From positions 37,127,712 through 37,191,711 of the forward strand of contig NC_030679.2 of assembly GCF_000004195.4 (NCBI RefSeq): a stretch of 64,000 nucleotides of DNA. Reading direction: 5' to 3'. How positions within the stretch are numbered: the first letter of the stretch is position 1; every line of letters begins with the position of its first letter. A model generated the notes under the pieces. The model searched no databases. It was not told where the DNA came from and saw nothing but the letters and a program-made list of their open reading frames with translations. Source of the stretch: Xenopus tropicalis. Lineage: Eukaryota > Chordata > Amphibia > Anura > Pipidae. Positions 44,159-57,603 of this stretch are shown here, piece by piece. Both the position numbers and the translations under genes were made by a program.

Positions 44159-44807
44159 ACCTGTTATCCAGAATGCTCGGGACCTGGGGTTTTCCAGATA
44201 AGGGATCTTTCTGTAATTTGGATCTCCATAACTTATGTCTGCTAAAAAATATTTTAAATATTAGATAAACCCAATAGGCTTGCTTTGCCTCCAATAAGGA
44301 TTAATTATATCTTAAGTGGGATCAAGTACAAGGTACTGTTTTATTATTACAGAGAAAAAGGAAATCATTTTTAAAAATTATCATTATTTGCTTATATAGG
44401 TATGGGATACGTTATCTGGAAACCCATTATTCAGAAAGCTCTGAATTACAGAAAGCCTTTCTCCCATAGACTCCATTTAAATCTAATAATTTAGATTTTT
44501 AAAATTGGTTTCCTTTTTCTCCGTAGTAATAACACAGTACTTTTTATTTGGTCCCAACTAAGATATAATTAATTCTTATTGGAGGCAAAACAAACCTATT
44601 GGGTTTAGTTAATGTTTTATTAAGTTTTTTTAGTATCAATAAGGTATGGAGATCCAAATTACAGAAAGACCCCTTATCTGGAATACCCTTGGTCCCGTGT
44701 ATTCTGGATAACGGGTCCTATACCTGAAATGGAGTCTATGGGAGATGGCCTTTCCGTAATTTGGTGCTTTCTGGATAATTGGTTTCCGGAAAGGGACCCC
44801 ATACCTT
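44159..44807. repeat. CAGGTATAGGA-family MITE containing an inverted copy of itself
   Basis: The outer copy starts CAGGTATAGGACCTG and ends GGACCCCATACCT. A second copy lies at about 44399-44727, starting AGGTATGGGATACG and ending GGTCCTATACCTG in opposite orientation, and splits the outer one where ATTATTTG would lead into AAATGGAGTCTATGGG. Confidence 0.8.
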
Positions 44808-46191
44808 TATTAGCATTAAATACATGTGATCCAGCAAAAAGACTGCCTGCATTTTTGTAGTTAAATTTTAATTCTCATTTATTTGCTCTGGCTGTTCAGT
44901 GGGCAGTTCTGCCCTTCTTTCATCATACATCCCCAGTCCAATAAATATCTGAACAGCACTTTTATTTAAAGAGATCTGAGAAATGTATCTCTTTACGTAC
45001 TATTTTTTCAAACAATATTTGGCAAACCATTGCAATTAATTATATAAAAAGGTCACCATTACTATATTAGTATTTTTTTACCTTACTATGAGCTTTGAAG
45101 TTTGCCAGAAAGAAATTGGTAACAATGACATTTTCAAGATGAGAAGTGCAATAATACAAATGGCCATGAGAGGGGGCTGTAGACACAGTCTCTAATGTTT
45201 CATCATCATCACCATCTTTCCAACCAACTAATGGTTGTTGGCAGGTTACAAAACAAGGGACAATCTGTCATCAGCATATTCTCTGACACAGGAATCTGGG
45301 TGATTGAGGTCTAGTTAAGGAAAGTGGGATAATAGGCATGCTATAATTGGAACTGTGTACTTCTTTTCATTCCTACTCTCCGCGAGTTTACCACTAATAC
45401 CTGCTTTGGTTTGCAACGACCATAGGTGATGAAAAATAGGTTTAGCTGATAATAAGGTTGTAAAAATAGAGCTTAAAAGTCTTCCAGCAAACAAGGCAAC
45501 AACAAAGTTTAGTTGTGGCATAACAGCATATTCAGCGATTCTAATGCAGAGACTATATAATATTACCAAATGTTGGTTTTAAGTCCCCTGTGTTGTACAC
45601 CACTGACCAGTAAATGCTTCAGCTCTGTACAGCTGAGTTGTTGTTGAAACAGAAGGTAATAGGTGTATGGACGTTACCTGTAACCTTAAATTCATCTTTG
45701 TCTTACAGGGACACAATCCCATGGCTAAACCTTGTGTTCTCACATTCTGCCTTGGGATATCCCTAGGCTTCTTTATGGCATTCGAAAAGTCTGTGGTTTC
45801 TGGAAAGTTCTAATAGTGATCCCACATTGGGTGAACACTGCAGCCTTTGCAAGTTAGATGTGTTTAATAAATTATTCCACTGGAGATCAAATATAACTAA
45901 AACGGCAGTCAGCTGTAAGGCAACGTGAAACCATTGGACATTCTTTCTTTGGTGAAGAACCACTGTCCTCTGATCATACAACTGGCATACAACTGGTCCT
46001 TATCAATACTAAAGCCTTCAGTATGTTATAAGAGTTGCATCCTCTGTATCCGGACAGCAACAGTTTAATCTATACAACATGTATTCTTTTAATAAATAGG
46101 AAAAAGGCACATTTGCCTAGGCCCACTAGGACACAAGGCCTACCAGCAGTCTTTTCATAACTTTTGACAGAAGTAACCCCCAGAAATGGCA
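44808..46191. other. non-coding, nothing recognised
   Basis: No gene or element seen. Confidence 0.45.
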
Positions 46192-46199
46192 GACAACCC

Positions 46200-46380
46200 C
46201 AGTGGCGTAACTACTCTGTGCCGGTCCTTCCTGCAAAAGCATAGCAAGCCCTACCAGCCCCCGTCCCCTGTCCTGCTTGCGCTTAAATCTCTCCTCTCAT
46301 GTCTTAGAGCTGCCAGGAACAAGGGATTTACAAGCAATAATAAAGGAAGCAGATCTGCTACCTCTATTGTTATGTCACTG
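46200..46380. repeat. hAT-like MITE, imperfect 8-bp duplication
   Basis: Starts CAGTGGCGTAACTACT and ends CTATTGTTATGTCACTG; flanks GACAACCC and GAGAACTC match 6 of 8. Confidence 0.6.
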
Positions 46381-46388
46381 GAGAACTC

Positions 46389-47189
46389 ATATTAATTGAC
46401 TAGAATAGCTCTAGAGCATAATCAAGTTAATTTCTTTCCTTGTTTCACCTTTTATTGAAAAATAAATGCCTAGGGAATCTTTTTAATGAAAAGAAATCGA
46501 TACAGAAATGTTTTTCCTTGTGGTGTCCCCATATCTTCATTACCTGCCATGCTGAAGTTCACCTGCTTGAAGGCAGTTTACAGACTTCTTTGGGGTAGTC
46601 AGGGCTCACCAATGAGACCTTTGCCCTGGGCCTGTTGGTACCCAAAGTGGCCCTGTCTGCAACTCCTTCACTATACAGTAGTTGGACCCTCATCTTGGGA
46701 CTTCTGTAAAAATGTATAGAACAGCTATGGGGTAATATCATAATTGGTCTAACTTTCGTTACTTGTCTGGTAACCCATAGCAACTAATAAACATCTGGCA
46801 TTAACTGGTCATCTGATTAGTTACGATAGATTATAAGATGTGGATAAACTTTGATGAATTATTTATTTTAGGTGTAATTATAGATGAAGAAGACTCTGCT
46901 ACTGGTGGGTGGGGCCTGGTGGAGCACTGACTAAAAGGTATCAATATATATTTATGGAAAACATTTTACTTTCAAAGTTTAGAAGGGCTCCAAAATCATT
47001 TTGCTATGAGGCCAATATCTAAGCTATGCTACTGCCTTATATTTACCTCCTAGCATAGGAGTATTTACTTACCTACTATCTAAAAGGGATAGATGTTCTG
47101 TTATGAGGACCCATGCTGAACTGAAAGAATAAGAACAAAGTGGTCAGTATTGTTTTTAGTCTATTTTTAGTTTACCCACTCACATTCTA
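46389..47189. other. non-coding, nothing complete recognised
   Basis: A trace of the palindromic CCCATAGCAACTAATAA repeat at 46765-46840. Confidence 0.4.
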
Positions 47190-47490
47190 GGCACCTTTAT
47201 CCAGAATGCTCTGGACATGGAGATTTCCAAATAAGAGGTCTTTTTGTCATTTGGATCTTCATACCTTAAGTCTAAAAAAATCAATTAATCATAATGAAAC
47301 TAAATAGGATTGCTTTCCTCCAATAAGGATTCATTTAATCTTAGATAGGATCAAGCACTGATTTATTATTACAGGAAAAAAGGAAATTATTTTTAAATAT
47401 TATAATTATTTGATAAAAAAAAGCAGTCTATGGGAGATGACCTTCCCGTAATTTGAAATGTTCTGGATAACAGGTTTCCGGATAACAGAT
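47190..47490. repeat. diverged CAGGTATAGGA-family MITE
   Basis: Internal words TTATCCAGAATGCTCTGG, AATAAGGATTCATTTAATC and TTCTGGATAACAGG follow the family order; both termini are degraded. Confidence 0.7.
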
Positions 47491-47809
47491 CCCATAAATA
47501 TAATCCACAACTATCTGCTTATGGTTCTCAAGTCCCTGTGATAGCACAAATAACATCTTCTAAATAATCTAGCTATATAAATAACAGGTAATAAATAAAT
47601 TTTCAGGGAGACATTCTATTTCTGTTCCTAAACATTATGGCAGAAACCTTGTTACATGTTGATTCTACCTTTACTTGCTTTCCAGATTCTCCGCTGAAAG
47701 ACAGAAATTTTAATGATAATAATAATGAAAATGTCTTTCATTATCTTTGTTTACCTATGAAGGGTTGCTTGTGCTTCTGCCTTACTTAATTCACCAGGAT
47801 ACTTGATAC

Positions 47810-48093
47810 CAGGGTCGGACTGGGGTGCAGGCCCCACAGGGGCTGCCACCCCAGGGGTCCTGCAGGCGCCCCCCCTAGGAGCCCCTTATGCACCCCCTAA
47901 CCACCCGCAGGAGCCCCGCTGAGCCTCCCTAACCCCCTGCATTGGCTCTGCCCCACGTCCTCCCCTGAGCGCGTGTAAATTTAATGTGCCAGGGTAGGAA
48001 CACTGTTGGCTGCAGGAGCTCCGGCAAGGGTTGGGTCTGGGCCGTGCCCCACCGGGTTTTTTCCTGGTGTCCCCATGGCCCAGTCTGACCCTG
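47810..48093. repeat. hAT-type MITE (CAGGGTCGGACTGGG), 7/8 duplication
   Basis: Ends CAGGGTCGGACTGGG and CCCAGTCTGACCCTG; flanks CTTGATAC and CTGGATAC. G/C-rich, non-coding. Confidence 0.85.
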
Positions 48094-48101
48094 CTGGATA
48101 C

Positions 48102-49967
48102 ATACCAGCATGAGCTTGAGTTCTCTACCCTGGCAGCATGAGCTGGAGCAACCAGTTTTTATCTAGTGCCTTTAGCGAAAATGACCCTTGAATGAGAGGG
48201 TGGTTGCAAATTATTAAGCAGAAAATAAGGTTGGGCTATCATATAAGCTGATGCTACAGGGAAGATTATTGAATTCTGATGCTAATTGCACTGGGTTGAT
48301 AGCTGCCATATAGTATTTATATGTATAAATTACTTATTGGCCTTATATCATGACATTTCTTTATTGTGTATATACAGTATATTGTCAGTCGGTCCCTAAG
48401 CTCAGGTAAGTGACAGCAGCACAGAGAATGTACAGTGAATTAGCAGAGCTACTGGGGTATATTTGGAGGCACAGATCTTTACTGCTAAAGGGCTGTGGCT
48501 GCCTTGGGCTGGTACAGAACCCCAAAACATAATGTACAACATTTCTGTCCTACATCTTTAGTTAGACTTTAGTTCTACTTTAAAAGTAGTGTTGAAGGGG
48601 GTTGCTTCTAAAGCTTATGATGGGTGAAACATAAGAGCCCACATATTCTGTTGCTGTTCAGTGAGTAGTAGTAGTAGTAGTTTTATACTCCACTTCCGGT
48701 GATAATACTATTCCTCCTGTATAAAGGGACAACCATTGTCCTTTGTATTTTCCTATGGTAGGTGTGAGGCAAGATCATGAGTCAGCAAAGAGAGAGGTCT
48801 AGTTGTGAGTATAGCACCTAGCAGGTGGCGGTGGTTTATAGAGTATCATGAAGGCTGCTCCTATTTCTCTTAAGCTTTACTGGAAAAAGCAATACTGACA
48901 TGTTCAAAGAGACAGTGACACAATAAAATGAAAATATTCTATTTACTTTTAAAGGTTATAACCATTTGTCCAGCACCTGCAAATAAAACATTTCTTGACA
49001 ATAACGTTCCTGTTTTATATGTGAAAGACTTTTATCTTAGAGGTGTGCAGAAAGTCATGACTGACTATGACCCCTGTTTGCCTAGGTACCAATTGCATTG
49101 TATTCTAAACAGCCTGTCTGGTATCTGCTCTGCCAATATGCACCTTACAGCCCTACAGCAAGTCGAATGTAAGCCTCTATGGCCCCATGATAGCTAATTT
49201 GTAAACCTATATTGGAGCTTCTGAAGCAAACACAAACATTTTATTTAATTAGCCCACATTACAGTGCATTATATGTAAAACCATACAAAATCCATTTTTT
49301 TCTTGATGTTCTGCTTGCCCTTAAATGGGAATGTGTCAATATGGCTTAAAAACCTACCTGGCTCCAGTATTGTCTTCCAAAATCCCCTGCCTCCTGACTG
49401 CTTTAGTTGGACTCAACATTGCTTTCTCCAGCTCTGTCTTAAGAGTGCCATTGAATTTAGGGTGGGGAAGCAAAGACTAGATCGTTCGGGGGAACTGCTC
49501 TTAGCATATTGCATTTTTGTCATGCCCCCAAAACCTGATGTCACTCTTGAAACAGAGCTGATGTCTCACACAAACTAATGGGGGAGTAGCAAGAAGGTAG
49601 GGGGTATGTTTTAATAGATAGCATTTGCACAATGTGACATATTCCTCTTAAAATCTGGAAAAAAGCAATATCGCTTTACATTTGTTATAGAGCAGCAGCT
49701 GTTACAATTTGATATACTACTTGCTGGTGAAGCTTCAGGTCAGGGACTCAATAGAGGCCACAACAGCTACTGCCAGTAACAAATGCGACAAGCTGCAACA
49801 GTTTAGAGCAGTGATTCTCAGGAAACATTTTCCTGCATCTGCAAATTGCAAATTGCAGTTATAGTCAACCTTTTGAGGCAGCATAGTTCATTTCTAGGGG
49901 CTGCTGGCGAGGCCACAGCAAATCTCCAGTAGCCACATGATCAGTTTAAAGATACAATAAATAGGTG
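48102..49967. other. non-coding, nothing recognised
   Basis: A short GTAGTAGTAG run near 48665; no other feature. Confidence 0.45.
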
Positions 49968-49970
49968 TAA

Positions 49971-50236
49971 GGGCTGTGACACACGGGGAGATTAGTTGCT
50001 GCGCGACAAATCTCCCTTGTCGCGGGCGACTAATCTCCCTGAAATGCCATCCCACCAGCTATAATGTAAATCGCCGGTGGGATGGCATATGCGGCAGCGC
50101 AATTTGCCAAATTCACCAAAGTTTCCTCTCAAGGCAACTTCAGTAAATTTCCATATACGATCCCACCGGCAATTTACATTATAGGTGGTGGGATGGCGGT
50201 GGTGGGATGGCATTTTCTCTTCGTGTGTCACAGCCC
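49971..50236. repeat. Harbinger-like MITE with TAA duplication (GGGCTGTGACACACG)
   Basis: Terminal repeats GGGCTGTGACACACG and the inverse of CGTGTGTCACAGCCC; TAA at 49968-49970 and 50237-50239. Internal paired units around GATTAGTTGCTGCGCGAC, GGTGGGATGGCAT and ATTTACATTATAG. Confidence 0.82.
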
Positions 50237-50239
50237 TAA

Positions 50240-52253
50240 GTAGTTAATATGAAATAGATTATATCTACAATTTCCAGACAGAACATAGAATTAATTACAT
50301 TGCATCACTTCAGCTCTGCTTTACCCAACAAACACAACACCTTGGGAGGCAGCAAACCAGCATGGCTGCATGTATTAAGTGCTTCCAAAAGAGCTGCTTG
50401 GATATGGCGGAGTTGTTTGCATCCCATCTGAACCCAACAGCCCCAGCAATGTACATAGCACAGCCAGAGGACCTCTGAATCAACATAATTACAATGTGCT
50501 TTTAAATAAGCAGAAAAAACAACTACTGTTATCCCTTCTACTGCTAAATTTTACACCCAGCAACCCTTATTAGTACATTTTTGCTAGGTTGCCAGAAGCT
50601 GTTGTTCCACAAGTCTTTTAAAACTGTAAGGGGATTATCCCATTTTAACTGCACTTTAGTAATGGTTGTGATATTATTATATTGCTGCCTGCCCTGCACT
50701 AAAAAGCCCAACCTTGGGCCTTACACCAGCTCTTGTTTAGCTCAGAAGCCTGAGAACCCCATGTTGGGAATCACTTACACTGCAAAATGACTTATGGAGA
50801 AAGAAAGTATTGATAGGGGTGGGGTTAGCAACAGGTAAGAATAACCAACCCATGAAGTTTACAGAAGGATAGAAGGTGGAGAATGTATAGGCAGGAAGCA
50901 CAATGGTTCCAAAAGCTTTCTAATAGGTGCAAGCAGTTCTAATAAAGGGCCAGATTCAATTAAATGAGAAAAAAAAAATTTCATGGTTTATCACTTGAAA
51001 AGATTCCATTCAAGGAGAAAATACTTTTCTCCAAATTCATTTCCAGTTTTTTCCCCATAGACTTCAATAGAGTTTTCAAGTGTCATACATAGATAATTAT
51101 ACAGGCACCAGTGGTGCATTGGTACTTATTCCCATTGGCTCCTGGAGGGGCACATTCTATATGATTATGTCAGATAAGACCTTCACTAAATAAATATTGG
51201 ACTTTGAAAATATTATATATTTATGCTACCGCTGGAAGCAATGGAGTAAGAAGTATAAATATGTATCCTGTCCTATATGGACCTACTCTGTCTTGTACTT
51301 GAACAGGTTAACATCTTCAGACTATAAACTCCACCACTGGCGCTGATGTGAAAAAATATGGAACCAGAAGAGTTTTTGCCTGCATGGTTAAGTAATTTCT
51401 AAAGGTTTTGATGGATTTCCATTACTCAGCTCTGAAAAAGTAAACTGTGTTTGAGTGTGTCTGCATTGGCACGTTCTTTATGTTATGACAATGTGAAATA
51501 ACTTAAGGTTTGGGCTTTGTATCCATTTTCACCAAATGCTCTTCTTGGCCAGACATATGTTAAATCCCTCTAATACACCAGACAAGCTGGGATCCACGTG
51601 GCTGAAGGGCTGAAAAGAGATTTGTGAAATCTTGAATTCCTATCAAGCGCAATTTTGGGTGCAGTGCCGAGGAATGAAAAAATTCCTATTAGGTTTTGGC
51701 TCTTGCATGAAGGCAGTTTACGATTACAAATGAAATGCTCGGTAATAGGATATATGGGGATATTTCCTGTGGTACCTTTCTGAAATGCAACTCGGGCTGA
51801 TGGCTTACCCATTGTTTACTTTGGTTTATGAGGAAACGACACAGCCGCACTGAAGCTTCAGAAATAAGTTAAACAGACAGGCAAGCCTTAAGGCTGATAG
51901 CACGCCGGGCATTAAACTCTGGTGCATTTAGATGGTGATCAGCAGCAGTCTATACACCAAAGTGAGCACGTATAAGCAATATCCTGTCTACCACGTCTGC
52001 TATGAACAGATTATTTATCAAATATCTATAGGAGGCAGAGATAGGGGTTTAGGGAATGTTTTCATCTTGAGCATGGTGTGGGTAAAAAGTTGTCATATGC
52101 TATAGGCCTAACATCCACCAAAACAGTGTCCGTGATCAAAGTTGGCGCACTAAACTACTCTGCAGAAACTTCCAGGGAACCGCGTCACCTCCTCATACAA
52201 AGAACGGGATAATATCTAAAAACAAAAAAGGGAACACTCCCAGTGTGATACAT
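50240..52253. other. non-coding, nothing recognised
   Basis: No gene or clear element; open frames here are short and unconvincing. Confidence 0.45.
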
Positions 52254-52257
52254 TTAA

Positions 52258-53023
52258 AGGGGTAGTTTAACTAGTACAGGTATAGGACCCGTTATCCAGA
52301 ATGCTTGGGACCAAGGGTATTCCAGATAAGGGCTCTTTCCATAATTTGGATCTCCATATCTTATTGATACAGCAAAATCAATAAAACATTAATTAAACCC
52401 ACTAGGTTTGTTTTGCCTCCAATAAGGATAAATTATTTCTTAGTTGGCACCAAATAAAAGGTACTGTTTTATTACTATAGAGAAAAAAGGAAATCAATTT
52501 TAAAAATCTGAATTATTTGATTAAAATTGAGTCTATGGGAGACGTAATTCGGAGCGTTCTGGATAACAGGTTTCCGGATAATGGATCCCATACCTGTATT
52601 TGAGTTTTAGTATGATGTAGACATTAAGTTTAAGATCATTTGCAATTGGTCTTCATTTCTTCATATTTTTTATGACTTTTCAGTTATTTAGCTTTTTTAG
52701 CAGCGCTCCAATTTGGTATTTAGGCAGCTATCTGGTTGCTATGGTCTTATTGACCCTAGTAACCAGGCAGTGGATTGAAGGAGAGGTTGGAAGATGAATA
52801 GGAGAGGGCCTGCAGGAAAAAGATTCAAGCCTCCCAAAGCAATAGTTTTTTGGCTGCTGGGGTCAATGACCCCCATTTAAAAGCTGGAAAGAGGCAGAAG
52901 AGGAAGGCAAATATTTTAAAAAATATAAAAAAAGAAATCATAAAAAATATTAAAAAAAAGAAGTTGCTAGGAATAGGATATACTATATCACACTAAAAGT
53001 TAGCTTTATGATGAACCACCCCT
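52258..53023. repeat. TTAA-flanked MITE of the 24020 family, carrying a nested MITE
   Basis: Starts AGGGGTAGTTTAACTAG, ends AACCACCCCT, TTAA at 52254-52257 and 53024-53027. Family words TTTTAGTATGATGTAG, TTTTCAGTTATTTAGC and CCTAGTAACCAGGCAG. Split by 52277-52596. Confidence 0.85.
52277..52596. repeat. CAGGTATAGGA-family MITE nested in 52258-53023
   Basis: Starts CAGGTATAGGACCCGTTATC, ends GGATCCCATACCTG, with TA on both sides (52275-52276, 52597-52598). Confidence 0.85.
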
Positions 53024-53027
53024 TTAA

Positions 53028-53738
53028 AGACATCTTTATTTTACAGTAATAAACTCTCACAATATGTAAAAGGATTCTGACATAATCCAAACCCTTCCAC
53101 CTTTATGATTTTTTCAAGTGTTATAACACTTGGAGTGCTCTACTTTGTTGTGTTAAGGCCTGCGACCATCATCTTGTTCATCAATACTTTTATCCAGATA
53201 AAGTTCCACTGTACATTTCAGCTGTATTCTGATTCTAGTACAGAGACACAGTTATACTGGGATTGTTTTTGAGAAAACCCCTGTAGCCTCACCCCCAGTG
53301 ATGAAACACAACGCCCAGGTCACATCTTCTGCTAGGGGAATTCCCCTGCTATTTTTCTAATACACCCAGTAGGGAGACAATAGGAGGACATAAAGGTTCT
53401 GGCAAGACAATGGCAGCTTTGGCAAGGCTGATTCATTAAAAAGCTAAATCACAATAATTATACAGTCTGCTTTTCATATTTCCATTAGCAAAATGGAAAG
53501 GGAAATAGGGTTTATTTACCCTTTGAGGTAAAGCATCTGAATTTAAATGGTGTAGAGGAAACAGCTACTGTGAAAATGACAAATGCTATGCTGTTTTTAT
53601 GCTAAACATTACTGTTACCAGCAATAGGGCTTATGGCCCTTAACATCTCAGCAGTAGGTTTATTACATATATTAGCCCAGTGATTCATAAATATCTGAAT
53701 GTTCTATTGCATTGGTGTCCTCTTATCAGAGATTTGAT
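53028..53738. other. non-coding, nothing recognised
   Basis: No feature seen. Confidence 0.4.
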
Positions 53739-53746
53739 GGGACTGT

Positions 53747-53928
53747 CAGGCCCAGATTTACATATTGGGCGCCCCTAAGCCCCTGTCTCGTTGCATCAGG
53801 TGTTGGGTACAGAGCCTTGGGGACCACTACACAGGTCTCCTGCATTTCCCCAGAGCTCCGGACCCAATTTAAATGCTGCCCCTATAGTCCTGCTGCCCTA
53901 GGCCCGGGCCACAACAAATCTGAGCCTG
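53747..53928. repeat. hAT-type MITE, 7/8 duplication
   Basis: Ends CAGGCCCAGATTT and AAATCTGAGCCTG; flanks GGGACTGT (53739-53746) and GGGACTGC (53929-53936). Confidence 0.85.
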
Positions 53929-54189
53929 GGGACTGCTCCCCAAAAAAGTACAAAGCGGCAGGCTGAGGACCCAGCCAAAAAGTATTTAAACTGAGAGTTG
54001 GGGTGATTTCTTATTTGCTGCTATGGATACTCTTAGACTTTTTAGTCACTCTAATAAACTATATTGTGTTTCTATAGTCTTATTATGAGCTCAAGGAGCT
54101 GGCCAAATATTGGACCACAAAGACGAATATTGAACCTAGAAGTCTGAAAACCTATTTTCTATTACTTTTATCTCTTCTGTTTTTCTTCA

Positions 54190-54575
54190 ATTTCTCTGTG
54201 CCTCTGTACCCCTAGAATCCCCCTCCCAACCTGTACAATAAGTGGGTTTCATACACTGGACAAACAGAGTAACATATAAAGCAATCAATAACCGATACAA
54301 GAGGTGAAGAGAGCCCTGCCCAAAAGAGCTTACAATCTACAAGGAGAAAGGGTTGAGACACAAGGTGTGGTAATGGGCATGACCAGAGTTGTGAGAGGGG
54401 TGGCACAGGGTATTGCTTTCAGCAGCACACTGAGGTAATGTTCAACTAGATTAGGGTAAGCTTCTCTAAATAAATGCATTCTTAGAGATCTCTTGAAGGC
54501 AGAGAGTTTGGGAGAAAGTCTGACAGATTGTGGGAGTGAATTCCAGAGAAGGTGTGATATGGCTAGTAATATCAC
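54190..54575 (-). mobile_element. L2-like LINE 3' fragment
   Basis: The minus strand reads LLWNSLPQSVRLSPKLSAF followed by KRSLRMHLFREAYPN, then a 3' UTR with GATTGTAAGCTCTTTTGGGC. Only the extreme C-terminus of ORF2 is present. Confidence 0.72.
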
Positions 54576-54748
54576 CAGAGGAGTTGAGACATCAGCAGAG
54601 GGACAGGACCAATTAAAAGTTAGGCCTTTGACCTGCTCTCAACATATGCCAGTTTGTTGGGTGTGTTGGGTTTTTAACTGACCTGCACACCTTTAGGAAG
54701 AACATATGCAGACATTACAAAGTAACAGATACACAGAACGTACCTTAA

Positions 54749-55237
54749 AGGAGAAGGAAAGTCATTTTGTCATTTTACTGCCAATAGATTTGCCACATTA
54801 GAACCTAGAACAATATATTTATTCTGCAGAAACCTTTACCATACCTGAGTAAACAGCTTTAGAAGCTTTCTCTGTTTGCTTAAGATAGCAGCTGCCATTT
54901 AAAGCAGCTTCCTGCCTGCAGCCACTAGCCGTTATAGCTCAGATCACACATTCCTAAGGGAGGGGGGAGAGAGTTCTTAGCATTCTGGTGGGGAACCAGG
55001 AGAGGAGAGAGAGGAGAGAACTGTGCTTACTCTGGCCACGGGAATTAAGGATGTGTCTGAGAAAGGAAGTCAGACACTGGAACATCATGTTTACAAAAAA
55101 AGAAACAAGAAATCCTGTGTTTCTTTTGATAGAGGACTCATTTGATAGAGGCAGCATTACTGTAAGTGCTTATGGCTGTATTTACAGTCATAGACCTTTC
55201 TGATAAAGCTTACTTAGTTTTTACCTTTCCTTCTCCT
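54749..55237. repeat. TTAA-flanked T2-like MITE (AGGAGAAGGAAAG)
   Basis: Terminal repeats AGGAGAAGGAAAG and exact inverse; TTAA at 54745-54748 and 55238-55241. Includes a purine-rich patch (54960-55020). Confidence 0.88.
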
Positions 55238-55241
55238 TTAA

Positions 55242-57175
55242 TGCATTATATGGTATCATTAGTCAAACATGCACATTTAAATTCCTATACATTTGGAATC
55301 AGGTCTTTCAATATTAAATATTAACAAATAACAACCTTTGATCTTAAATTCCTTACTGGCCCCAAGACAGCATAGTCTCCCCTGGATCAGTTATTAAGGA
55401 TTGTTAAATACTTATTCTGCATGGTGCCTTTGTTTCTGAAAAGGCAAGAAACAAACATTTAAACCCGGGAAGTGAAACACTTATTGCAACCTCCCTTTGT
55501 TACGGAATCCTAAATCCTAAATCCCCTCTCTTTGATTCTTTTCCTCCAGTTTTAATGGCAGTCACTTTCTGGAGAATTTGAAGCGAAGATTGGCAGCTCC
55601 TGCCATTACAGTCCACTTGTTTAAATGTGAGTTTCACATGGCAATGACTCTTGACGAACACTTGTCCCAATGGCCTAAATACAATATGATGACTGACTGG
55701 AGTTTATCAGGGGAGGTACTGGTTTGGACATTTGGATAAGGGCATTCCTGCTGTTTTGCCATTATGCTGCATATTATCACCCATAGCTGACACAATTCTC
55801 TCTAAATGTCTCCAAAACATAATCAGAAAAATGGACATTTTCAAGGAAAACAAAACAGCTCCATACTAAGGCTTATGGGACCACCTTGGTTTTTGGGCAT
55901 GTGTACCATAGTTTAGACTGGAGGAATTGTTGACCAAGGGCTATAATACACGTAGCATTTATCTTCCTATGAAAAACCCCATTCTTGTTTACTTGGTAAC
56001 ATGTGCTAGGGGACTTGTGTACCTGAAAAATCAGGGCTTGATTCCTGGAAATGTTTAATATTAACATAAAAACAAGTCAAGTTTTTCTTTCACTCGAGCA
56101 CTGGGAAATTTCCATAATGCACAGCTGTTGGTAAAAAAAAAAAAAGAATGAATAGCTTTGTTATTTATAAATGCCCTTGAGTATGTCTTCATCATTTCAT
56201 GCCTATAGTACATTTGTCAAGCAGAGAGCATTAATGCACAGACTTTGGTGTACAACTCTATTCGTGTATTGATTATACAGTATTTTTTTGTGGACAGCAT
56301 CCTGCCATCAGTATTTAGATCTGAAACCCCTATTTCCTGCTTGTGCTATCATCTTGTCACTTATCTCATAATGGCTTTAACATTTTTTTTTTTTCATTTT
56401 TAAAGCAGTGACAGGAAACTAAAGCCATCTGGTTACAATACAGAGGTGGAGTAAAGCCATACATAAGCAGACATAAGAGCACCATTTTTGGCCAAGTTGT
56501 CAGCCTACAGGTCTATGTAGAGTTCAAAAGACCCCATTTCTCAATCAATGTCTGAAGGAAAATTGTTAAGATATCAATGAGGAAGCAAAGAAAATCAGTT
56601 TGGTTGAAGCTGTTACCCCAAGGTAACCAGTGATCATTTAGTTTACTCTCTATAGCACAACCAAGGTTATGGGCCATGGGCAAAGTGACTGCACAGGCCA
56701 CTTATATGACGAGATAGTTACCCCAAGGACCCCAGTGATCATTACATAATGACATTATTCCCTACAGCACAAATAAGGTATGAAGGCAAGGTCACAGGAC
56801 CCCTCTGGCTACTAGGATTGAGGGCCCTAGGGATGTAAATTATTACTCCAGAATACAGGCAAAATAGCTGTCCTAGAGTCTTCTTTGTTTTAGGTACTCG
56901 TAAACCCTTGCTATAATTCTCTATGTCCCTACAGCGAGATGGTAGAATATGCGGCATGGCTTTGTTTCCCCTGACAACTTCCTTAACGATGTCCTTCCTT
57001 AACGATGAACTACTTTATGCTCAGAAAGTGATCAGCAGCTGGTACTGTTGTAACACAATTCATTCATATGAACAGCACTTTAACCCTTAATATCTTGGAA
57101 TTTAAAAAAATATAATGAATATATATTACAAAAGTTTTTTGAATACCACACTCATCAAGTTTACATAAACTTATT
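55242..57175. other. non-coding, nothing recognised
   Basis: No gene or element identified. Confidence 0.45.
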
Positions 57176-57179
57176 TTAA

Positions 57180-57599
57180 AGGAACAGTAACACCAAAAAA
57201 TTAAAGAGTTTTAAAGTAAATGAAATATAATGTACTGCTGCCCTGCACTGGTAAAAGTTGTTTGTTTGCTACAGTAACTCTACTATAGTTAATATATAAT
57301 AAGCTGCTGTGTAGCCATGGGGGCAGCCCTTCAAGCTGGGAAAAAGGAGAAAAGGCACAGGTTACACAGCAGATAACAGATAAGCTCTGTAGAATACAAT
57401 GGTGTTTTATCTGTTATCTGCTAAGTGCCTGTGCCTTTTCTCCTTTGAATGGCTGCCCCCATGGCTACATAGCTGCATTCTTTATATAAACCATAGTAGT
57501 GTTTCTGAGGCAAACACCCCAGTTGTACCAGTGCAGGGCAGCAGTACATTATTTTAGAATTTCTTTTATACACTTGAGTTTTTTGGTGTTACTGTTCCT
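57180..57599. repeat. T2-type MITE (AGGAACAGTAACACC), complete
   Basis: TTAA at 57176-57179 and 57600-57603; ends AGGAACAGTAACACCAAAA and inverse. Second complete copy of the family at 28910-29319. Confidence 0.93.
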
Positions 57600-57603
57600 T
57601 TAA

